Source: a virus
Reading direction: 5' to 3' (one strand)
DNA: 35,865 bases
IMG/VR virus record: IMGVR_UViG_3300048930_000381
Location: 1 to 35,865 of that record
Part shown: positions 30,017-35,128 of the stretch, piece after piece
How positions within the stretch are numbered: position 1 is the first letter of the stretch
Layout: every line of letters starts with the position of its first letter
Made by a program: the position numbers and the translations under genes
The notes under the pieces: model-generated
Told to the model about the DNA's origin: nothing
Database searches by the model: none
What the model saw: only the letters and a program-made list of their open reading frames with translations

Positions 30017-30349
30017 ATGAGCAAACCGACCGGAATCTACATCAACGCGCCGCTGCCGGACTACACGTATTTGTTCCGCTGGTGGATGACCGACGACGAA
30101 GACCCAGCGGGCACGCAAAGCCAGGTGGTGGTGGTGCGCAGTGACCACCCGCTGACGATGAAGGCGCTGAAGCAGCACCTCGAAGACCTCGGCGCCAAGC
30201 CGGAGCGCTTCGAGCTGGTGGAGGTGCCGCGGAACTGCGCAGCGAAGCTGGACACTTGGGAGCCATTCGTCGAGTTCGCCGTGGCCAACGATTCAACAGT
30301 GCAGCGCGTGCCGCTGCTGAAGGAGTGGTGGCATGACCACCAAGCGTGA
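30017..30349 (+). CDS. Hypothetical cassette protein (cassette 8)
   Basis: 110 residues from MSKPTGIYINAPLPDYTYLF; GAGAGGA precedes the ATG. Compact alpha-beta pattern ('YLFRWWMTDDEDPAG', 'VVVVRSDHPLTMKALKQHLEDLG', 'FELVEVPRN'). No known family. Its end overlaps the RMF-like gene by 17 bases, implying joint translation. Confidence 0.7.
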   Translation: MSKPTGIYINAPLPDYTYLFRWWMTDDEDPAGTQSQVVVVRSDHPLTMKALKQHLEDLGAKPERFELVEVPRNCAAKLDTWEPFVEFAVANDSTVQRVPLLKEWWHDHQA

Positions 30350-30554
30350 AGCCCGTCAGGAGGCCGCCTACCAGGAAGGGCGCCGCGCCGCTGACGCCGG
30401 CCGCTGCGGGCACTCGCCATACGACAGCGCAGACCCCGGATGGGCCTGGATCGGCGGGTACGAAGAGCGCATGGGTGAGCTGGGCTCGCCGGCAGTGCGG
30501 ATCTTCTGCTGGCGCTGTGAACAGCTGGGCGACCCGCAGCGTGCGGCCACATAA
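30333..30554 (+). CDS. RMF-like small protein (cassette 8)
   Basis: 73 residues. 'AAYQEGRRAADAGRCGHSPYDSADPGWAWIGGYEERM' matches the ribosome modulation factor pattern (A-x-x-x-G-x-x-A-x-x-G-x-x-x-x-C/P-Y...W-x-x-G-W/Y). RMF dimerises and silences ribosomes in stationary phase; phage and plasmid relatives are common. Two C-terminal Cys (FCWRCEQ). The stop TAA is part of the next attC core. Confidence 0.68.
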   Translation: MTTKREARQEAAYQEGRRAADAGRCGHSPYDSADPGWAWIGGYEERMGELGSPAVRIFCWRCEQLGDPQRAAT

Positions 30555-30650
30555 CGTTCGAGCTAAGCGGGGCCAAACGGCCGCGCAGGAGTAGGAAGAT
30601 GCAAACACTGCTGGCCGCCGTTTGGGCTCCGCTTGAGCGAGGGGTTAGGC
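30549..30650 (-). repeat. attC 7
   Basis: ACATAAC (30549-30555) to GTTAGGC (30644-30650), 102 bp. Arms GCTAAGCGG and GCTCAAGCGG. The loop carries AGGAG (30587-30591) and ATG 30599, in frame with the next gene. Confidence 0.95.
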
Positions 30651-31072
30651 GTCTGTTTCCGAAGCGAGAGGAAGACCGAATGACGATGACACAGCGATAC
30701 GCCGGAATGCTGCGGCGCCACGCAGGCGAGTGGGACAAGCAGGCCATGCCGGTGCAAGCCGAGTGCGCCCGGCAAGCCGCCCGGCATATGGAAGAACTGC
30801 AAGCCAAGGTGGACGCGATAGCCAGCCCGTGGCAGCCCATTCGGACAGCGCCGAAAGACGGCTGGGGCGTGTTGGTGTTGCTGGAGGGCAGCGACATGCC
30901 GCACGGCGCACGCTGGCTGCGCGGCAAGGACGACCCGCACGCCACCGAGGCCACCGAAGGGCCGGGCTGGCACCTGACGTGGGACGGTTCGCCGGTGGCT
31001 GAGCACGACGGGCCGCGCTACTGGATGCACTGCCCCGATGACCCAGATGCTGGAGCCGATGAAGACGCCTAA
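30599..31072 (+). CDS. DUF551-like phage protein (cassette 7)
   Basis: 157 residues from the attC-loop ATG, or 130 from ATG 30680 (MTMTQRYAGMLRRH), both with a Shine-Dalgarno. The longer form adds attC-encoded MQTLLAAVWAPLERGVRRLF. Helical N-terminal part, then 'WQPIRTAPKDGWGVLVLLEG', 'GARWLRGKDD', 'RYWMHCPDDPDA', the pattern of phage DUF551-type proteins (W-x-P-I-x-T-A-P-K-D-G). Function unknown. Stop TAA lies in the next core. Confidence 0.75.
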   Translation: MQTLLAAVWAPLERGVRRLFPKREEDRMTMTQRYAGMLRRHAGEWDKQAMPVQAECARQAARHMEELQAKVDAIASPWQPIRTAPKDGWGVLVLLEGSDMPHGARWLRGKDDPHATEATEGPGWHLTWDGSPVAEHDGPRYWMHCPDDPDAGADEDA

Positions 31073-31166
31073 CGTTCGAGGTGATGCGTGACCAACGGCT
31101 GCACAGAGATTGAGGCGGGCACAGTGGACGAGGCCGTTGGGCATCGCCTCGACCGAGGGGTTAGGC
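31067..31166 (-). repeat. attC 6
   Basis: GCCTAAC (31067-31073) to GTTAGGC (31160-31166), 100 bp. Arms CGAGGTGATGC/CGAGGCGATGC: here a G-T pair replaces the usual bulge, so polarity is read from the flanks. GAGGTGAT and GTG 31088 lie in the loop. Confidence 0.85.
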
Positions 31167-31771
31167 CCCATGCGACGGCTGCGGGCTACGGCTGCATATT
31201 GGCCGACCCGCCCTGGGCGCTGACGATGGCCGGGCAGCGCAAGCGCGCGAAGGAAGGCAAGAAGCCCGAGGCGCTGCCGTACCCGACGATGACCATTGCG
31301 CAGATATGCGACATGCCTGTGGGCCAGCTTGCCACTGAGGACGCGCACCTGTGGCTGTGGACAACGAACCAGCACCTTGAGGACGGATTCAAGGTGATGC
31401 GCGCGTGGGGGTTCAAGTACCTGGCGCCGGTGCATTGGGTGAAGCCGACAGGCATGGGCAACTGGTTTGTGCACCGCACGCAGACGATGCTTTTCGGCTA
31501 CCGCGAAAAGTGCAGGTTCCCGCTGGCGCGCTACCGGCCGAACGTGTTTCACAGCGGCGACCCGAAGCGGCACAGCGAGAAGCCGGAAGCGGCCTATGAA
31601 CTGGTGGAGGCGGTGAGCCCCGGGCCGCGCTTGGAGTTGTTCGCGCGGAAGAAGCGCCACGACTGGCATACCTGGGGCAATGAGGTGCCATGCGATGTAT
31701 TCATGGGGCCTAACGCTAGGTTGAGCGGACCGCAACGGCCCGCACAGGAGGTAGAGCATGGGACAAAGTAG
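31088..31771 (+). CDS. MT-A70-family adenine methyltransferase (cassette 6)
   Basis: 227 residues from GTG 31088, the only in-frame start. MT-A70 motifs: 'CILADPPWALTMAGQ' (DPPW, ~38-52), 'YPTMTIAQICDMPVGQLATEDAHLWLWTTNQHLEDGFKVMRAWGFKY', 'HWVKPTGMGNWFVHRTQTMLFGYR', 'LELFARKKRHDWHTWGNE'. Makes N6-methyladenine in DNA. Residues 1-27 (attC 6) and the last ~20 (attC 5) are attC-encoded. It ends inside attC 5, overlapping the next ORF by 14 bases. Confidence 0.92.
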   Translation: MTNGCTEIEAGTVDEAVGHRLDRGVRPHATAAGYGCILADPPWALTMAGQRKRAKEGKKPEALPYPTMTIAQICDMPVGQLATEDAHLWLWTTNQHLEDGFKVMRAWGFKYLAPVHWVKPTGMGNWFVHRTQTMLFGYREKCRFPLARYRPNVFHSGDPKRHSEKPEAAYELVEAVSPGPRLELFARKKRHDWHTWGNEVPCDVFMGPNARLSGPQRPAQEVEHGTK

Positions 31772-31809
31772 CCGGGCCGTTGTGGGTCCGCTCGAACCGT
31801 CAGTTAGGC
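31708..31809 (-). repeat. attC 5
   Basis: GCCTAAC (31708-31714) to GTTAGGC (31803-31809), 102 bp. Arms GGTTGAGCGGACC and GGTTCGAGCGGACC, one extra C. Loop has AGGAGGT (31746-31752) five bases before ATG 31758. Confidence 0.95.
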
Positions 31810-32066
31810 CGCGCGGCTTGGACAGCGTGCGCCTGACCGACAGCGACCGTGTGCGCGACGGGCTGGAGGACATGCTGACGGCCGCCATAGGCGACCACGG
31901 ATATGACTTGGGCTTCGTGGAGCCAGGGCTTGCGCTGTTGGTGATCGAGGCCGCGAAGCGCGCAGAGGACCGCGAGGACTGGTTCCCGCGCGGCAAGTGG
32001 GCCACGGTGCAGGCGATGCAGGAACGCACTGAGCGCGAACTGCGATGGCTGTTTCGTGCGGCCTAA
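31758..32066 (+). CDS. Hypothetical protein starting in attC (cassette 5)
   Basis: 102 residues. ATG in the attC loop follows a perfect AGGAGGT; residues 1-18 (MGQSSRAVVGPLEPSVRP) are attC-encoded. Then 'LTDSDRVRDGLEDMLTAAIGDHGYDLGFVEPGLALLVIEAAKRAEDREDWFPRGKWATVQAMQERTERELRWLF', a helical acidic domain of unknown function. Stop TAA is in the next core. Confidence 0.75.
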   Translation: MGQSSRAVVGPLEPSVRPRGLDSVRLTDSDRVRDGLEDMLTAAIGDHGYDLGFVEPGLALLVIEAAKRAEDREDWFPRGKWATVQAMQERTERELRWLFRAA

Positions 32067-32123
32067 CGTGGGAGCTAACTTGCGGGCCGCCTGCGGCCCG
32101 TCAAGTTGAGCGACGGGTTAGGT
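32061..32123 (-). repeat. attC 4
   Basis: GCCTAAC (32061-32067) to GTTAGGT (32117-32123), 63 bp. Arms GCTAACTTG and GCTCAACTTG. Confidence 0.95.
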
Positions 32124-32154
32124 TTCACTGGCGGCGCACAAACAAAGGATGAAG

Positions 32155-32865
32155 ATGGCTGAGAAAGTAGTGATCGGGAACGCGGAGCTGTGGCACGGTG
32201 ACTGCCGCGAGGTGCTGCCGCTGGTGGCGTTTGATGTGCTGCTGTGCGACCCGCCTTACGGCATTGACGGTGGCAACGGTGGCGATGCGCGCGACTTCAA
32301 CAAGGGCGGGTATGCGCTGACCGGCTGGCAGGACACGGAGGAATACATACGCTGGTGCGTGGTGCCCGTGCTGACGCTGGCCGTAGCCAGGGCAAAGCGC
32401 GCCGCGATTACGCCAGGCGTGCGAAGCATGAGCTTCTACCCGCGCCCCGCCGACGTAGGCTGCTACTGGACGCCTGCCGCCGCCACCCACGGGCCTTGGG
32501 GCTTCACGACTTTTCAGCCGATCCTGTACTACGGCAAGGACTACCGCGCCGGCAAGGGCGCCTTGCCTTCTGGCCGCGCACTGACAGAAGCCGCTGAGAA
32601 GAACGGCCACCCGTGCCCAAAGCCGCTGAACGCTTGGCAGTGGCTGCTGGACAAGGTGGCAGAGCGTGACGATGTGGTCTTTGATCCTTTCATGGGCAGC
32701 GGCACCGGGGCGGTGGCCTGCCACCAGATGGGCCGGCGCTTTGTCGGTGTTGAAATGGAGCGCGCGTACTTCGACATTGCGTGTGAACGCCTGCATCGTG
32801 CAATGGCGCAGGGGCAACTGCTGCCCGAACCACCGCGCGAATGCGTGCAGGAGGGTCTGTTGTGA
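32155..32865 (+). CDS. DNA methyltransferase (cassette 4)
   Basis: 236 residues from MAEKVVIGNAELWHGDCREV (AAAGGATGAAG before the ATG; ATG 32149 is less well placed). 'LLCDPPYGIDGGNGGDARDF' (motif IV), 'GVRSMSFYPRPADVGCYWTPAAATHGPWGFTTFQPILYYGKD', 'HPCPKPLNAWQWLLDKVAE' and SAM motif 'FDPFMGSGTGAVACHQMG'. Beta-class N6-adenine or N4-cytosine enzyme without a partner nuclease. Related to the enzymes at 27959 and 34361 but clearly diverged. Confidence 0.93.
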   Translation: MAEKVVIGNAELWHGDCREVLPLVAFDVLLCDPPYGIDGGNGGDARDFNKGGYALTGWQDTEEYIRWCVVPVLTLAVARAKRAAITPGVRSMSFYPRPADVGCYWTPAAATHGPWGFTTFQPILYYGKDYRAGKGALPSGRALTEAAEKNGHPCPKPLNAWQWLLDKVAERDDVVFDPFMGSGTGAVACHQMGRRFVGVEMERAYFDIACERLHRAMAQGQLLPEPPRECVQEGLL

Positions 32866-32866
32866 A

Positions 32867-32925
32867 ACCTAACGTTGGAGCTAAGCGGGACGCCGAAGGC
32901 GGTCCGCTTGAGCGACCAGTTGTGC
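32867..32925 (-). repeat. attC 3
   Basis: ACCTAAC (32867-32873) to GTTGTGC (32919-32925), 59 bp with a GAA loop. Arms GCTAAGCGG and GCTCAAGCGG. Confidence 0.95.
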
Positions 32926-32949
32926 GGCTGTAGCCGAAGCGAGAGAACG

Positions 32950-33168
32950 ATGGCACGCAAGAGATTCAGATGGACCCGCAGCAAGTACAAGCACGCGGCG
33001 TCGCTGCTTCGGCTGATGTCGCGGCAGTTGAACTATGAAAGCTGCCCAGACCAGCCGCCGCCAGTGGTGCAGGAGCTTGTGGATCTGTGGAACCGCTACG
33101 CGCGAACTCCAGACCCGCTGCTACGGCCGTTGAGCGAACGCCTTAGCGACCGAGAGATTCCTTTCTGA
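32950..33168 (+). CDS. Hypothetical protein (cassette 3)
   Basis: 72 residues, MARKRFRWTRSKYKHAASLL, very basic at the start, ending RPLSERLSDREIPF. GAGAGAACG precedes the ATG; this leader (CCGAAGCGAGAGAACG) also follows other attC sites. May bind nucleic acid; unknown. Confidence 0.6.
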   Translation: MARKRFRWTRSKYKHAASLLRLMSRQLNYESCPDQPPPVVQELVDLWNRYARTPDPLLRPLSERLSDREIPF

Positions 33169-33177
33169 GAGGACACC

Positions 33178-33594
33178 ATGAAGCTGGAAGAGTATTGCGG
33201 CGTGTGGCAGACCGTGAGCGAGCGGGAGACCAGCGACGGCACCCGATACAAGATTTGCCAGTGGCGCTGCCCCAACTGCGACAAGGCGTGCTCTTCACTA
33301 GAGCTGGCCGGCGAGTGGTGCCACGGAGACAGCCTGGTGCAGAGCTTCAAGGAAGGCGAGCACCGGATCATGTGTAGTTCGTGCTGGCTGGGTGATGGCT
33401 ACTTGCCGGCGCTTAACAAGGCGGTGAACGCACTGGCCTGCGCATGTGTAGGGACGCCAGAACCCGAGAGGTGGGAAGCCTACCAGGCAGTGTGCGCCGC
33501 CGTTCGTTCAGAAGCTCGGCGGCGTCCGCACCTTCAGGCCGACGAACGCCACAAGCCGCACAACGCCAGAGTTCAGCAGGAGCCACCGGCATGA
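33178..33594 (+). CDS. Zinc-binding protein (cassette 3)
   Basis: 138 residues, MKLEEYCGVWQTVSERETSD. 'CQWRCPNCDKACSSLE' and 'IMCSSCWLGDGY' give a plausible four-Cys zinc site across residues ~20-65. Second half is helical. The final ~12 residues (NARVQQEPPA) come from attC 2. TGA overlaps the next ATG (ATGA), so translation may pass across the cassette boundary. Confidence 0.7.
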   Translation: MKLEEYCGVWQTVSERETSDGTRYKICQWRCPNCDKACSSLELAGEWCHGDSLVQSFKEGEHRIMCSSCWLGDGYLPALNKAVNALACACVGTPEPERWEAYQAVCAAVRSEARRRPHLQADERHKPHNARVQQEPPA

Positions 33595-33657
33595 CCATGT
33601 TGACCGAAGCCACGACAGCGGAAGCCGGTGGCTCTCTGCTGCAACGAAGTGTTATGC
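33558..33657 (-). repeat. attC 2
   Basis: GCACAAC (33558-33564) to GTTATGC (33651-33657), 100 bp. Arms CAGCAG-GAGCC and CAGCAGAGAGCC, one extra base on the usual side. An ATG (33654) lies in the core GTTATGC and another in the loop (33591). Confidence 0.88.
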
Positions 33658-34202
33658 CGCTGCGTGCGGCGTATGCAGACCCGCCGTATCTTGGGTGCGG
33701 CGTGAAGCACTATGGCGCCTTGCACGAGAAGGCCGCAGACTTCGACGACCCGGAAACGCACCGCAAGCTGATAGCGCGCCTGTGCGACGAGTTCGACTGC
33801 TGGGCCTTAAGCCTACACGAGCCGAGCCTGCGCACGCTGCTGGCTATGTGCCCCGAGGATGTGCGTGTCGGCAGCTGGAACAAGCCGTTCGCGTCTTTCA
33901 AGGCGAACGTGACGCGGGCCTACACCTGGGAGCCCGTGATCTTTAGGTTTGCAGCATCAAGGCCACGCACGCGAGAGCAGCCGACTTGGCGCGACCACTT
34001 GAGCGCGCCGATAGCGATGCGCAAGGGATTTCCAGGGGCCAAGCCGGAAGCCTTCAGTTTCTGGATTTTCGAGGGGATGAACCTGCAACCGACAGACCAA
34101 TTCTGCGATGTCTTCCCCGGCAGCGGTGCCGTGACGGAGGCATGGCACAAGTGGAGCCAACGCCAGCAGCCGGTGCAGACCGGGCTGTTCGCTGCGGCAT
34201 AA
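33591..34202 (+). CDS. DNA methylase-like protein (cassette 2)
   Basis: 203 residues from ATG 33591 in attC 2, coupled to the previous stop; or 182 from ATG 33654 in the core. Domain opens 'LRAAYADPPYLGCGVKHYG' (motif IV); 'CWALSLHEPSLRTLLAMCPEDVRVGSWNKPFASFKANVTRAYTWEPVIF' follows; SAM motif 'DVFPGSGAVTEAW' is near the end. This compact group occurs in phages and actinobacteria. Substrate base is unknown; N6-adenine is likely. Stop TAA is in the next core. Confidence 0.85.
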   Translation: MTMLTEATTAEAGGSLLQRSVMPLRAAYADPPYLGCGVKHYGALHEKAADFDDPETHRKLIARLCDEFDCWALSLHEPSLRTLLAMCPEDVRVGSWNKPFASFKANVTRAYTWEPVIFRFAASRPRTREQPTWRDHLSAPIAMRKGFPGAKPEAFSFWIFEGMNLQPTDQFCDVFPGSGAVTEAWHKWSQRQQPVQTGLFAAA

Positions 34203-34254
34203 CGTTGCAATTAAGCGGCTGCCGTAGGCAGTCCGCTTGAATTGCGTGTTGGGC
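34197..34254 (-). repeat. attC 1 (proximal)
   Basis: GCATAAC (34197-34203) to GTTGGGC (34248-34254), 58 bp. Arms CAATTAAGCGG and CAATTCAAGCGG; extra C. The GTTGGGC core equals that of attI. Confidence 0.96.
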
Positions 34255-34360
34255 CTGGTGCCGGAGCGTGACGGACTATGCACGCCACGAGCGGATGCCG
34301 TACCCGGCATGCGCGGACTGTATTAGGAGCCTTGCGAAGCAGGGCGATTGAAAGGCAGCG

Positions 34361-35056
34361 ATGACCAAGGAAGTGAAGATCGGAACCGCCACGCTCTACC
34401 TCGGAGACTGCCGAGACGTGCTGGCTTCGCTGCCGCGCGTGGACCTGATGCTGACGGACCCACCCTACGGCATAGGCATTGACGGGCAGAAGGAAAGCGT
34501 GAACCGCAACCCGAAGCACAACCGCAAGGCGCACGACTTCATGGGCTGGGACAACGAGACGCCAGAGCGCCTCGTGTTTGAACTGCTGCGCTACAAAAGC
34601 GCGGGCCAGATTGTGTGGGGGGGCAACTACTTCACCGACAAGCTGCCGCACCCCACGAAGGGCTGGCTGTTTTGGGACAAGGGGCAGCGCGGGCTGACGA
34701 TGAGCGACGGCGAACTGGCGTGGACCAGCTTTGACTTCCCGACACGCGCCTACACCCTGAACCGCGTGGCGCTGCAAGAGGACGGCGGCACCGAGCACCC
34801 GACACAGAAGCCGCTGCGGCTGATGACGTGGTGCCTGGGCCTGGTGCCCGACGCGCGCACGGTCTGCGACCCGTTCATGGGCAGCGGGACCACCGGGGTT
34901 GCGTGCGCGCAGCTCGGGCGCGAGTTCATCGGCATTGAACGCGAGCCGCGATATTTTGAGATTGCCTGCCGCCGCATTGAACAGGCGCAGGCACAAGGGA
35001 CGCTCCTGGTGCCGGAACTACCGCCGGTGCCGGAGCAAGCGAGCCTTGAGGTTTGA
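34361..35056 (+). CDS. DNA methyltransferase (cassette 1, next to attI)
   Basis: 231 residues, MTKEVKIGTATLYLGDCRDV; AAGG lies upstream and a ~106-base leader separates it from attC. 'LMLTDPPYGIGIDGQKESVN' (motif IV, ~33-52), 'WGGNYFTDKLPHPTKGWLFWDKGQRGLTMSDGELAWTSFD', 'HPTQKPLRLMTWCLGLV', SAM motif 'CDPFMGSGTTGVACAQLG'. Beta-class adenine methyltransferase of the phage Dam-like type, no partner nuclease. First position by attI implies the latest insertion. Transcription here points toward attI and intI. Confidence 0.94.
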   Translation: MTKEVKIGTATLYLGDCRDVLASLPRVDLMLTDPPYGIGIDGQKESVNRNPKHNRKAHDFMGWDNETPERLVFELLRYKSAGQIVWGGNYFTDKLPHPTKGWLFWDKGQRGLTMSDGELAWTSFDFPTRAYTLNRVALQEDGGTEHPTQKPLRLMTWCLGLVPDARTVCDPFMGSGTTGVACAQLGREFIGIEREPRYFEIACRRIEQAQAQGTLLVPELPPVPEQASLEV

Positions 35057-35057
35057 G

Positions 35058-35128
35058 GCCCAACTTCAATTCGACGACACCACCTGTCCGCTAACCAGCC
35101 CGACCTGTCCGCTAACCGAGGCACCCGC
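35058..35128 (-). other. attI recombination site and intI leader
   Basis: Core GTTGGGC on the minus strand (35058-35064), 64 bases before the intI ATG. Two exact 15-bp direct repeats (ACCTGTCCGCTAACC at 35082-35096 and 35103-35117, 21-bp period) resemble the accessory IntI-binding repeats of attI1. No clear -35/-10 pair was assigned. Confidence 0.78.

Noticed and set aside
28874-32029. Several 200-490 codon minus-strand frames across the cassettes
   Set aside because: They would match the canonical cassette orientation, so they were checked. They are Arg/Pro/Ser-rich shadows of methyltransferase and phage-type genes and lack motifs or Shine-Dalgarno sites.
26914-35064. CRISPR array or simple dispersed repeats
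   Set aside because: The repeated elements have variable length, paired arms and RYYYAAC/GTTRRRY cores with whole genes between them, which is attC structure; no direct-repeat/spacer pattern exists anywhere in the window.
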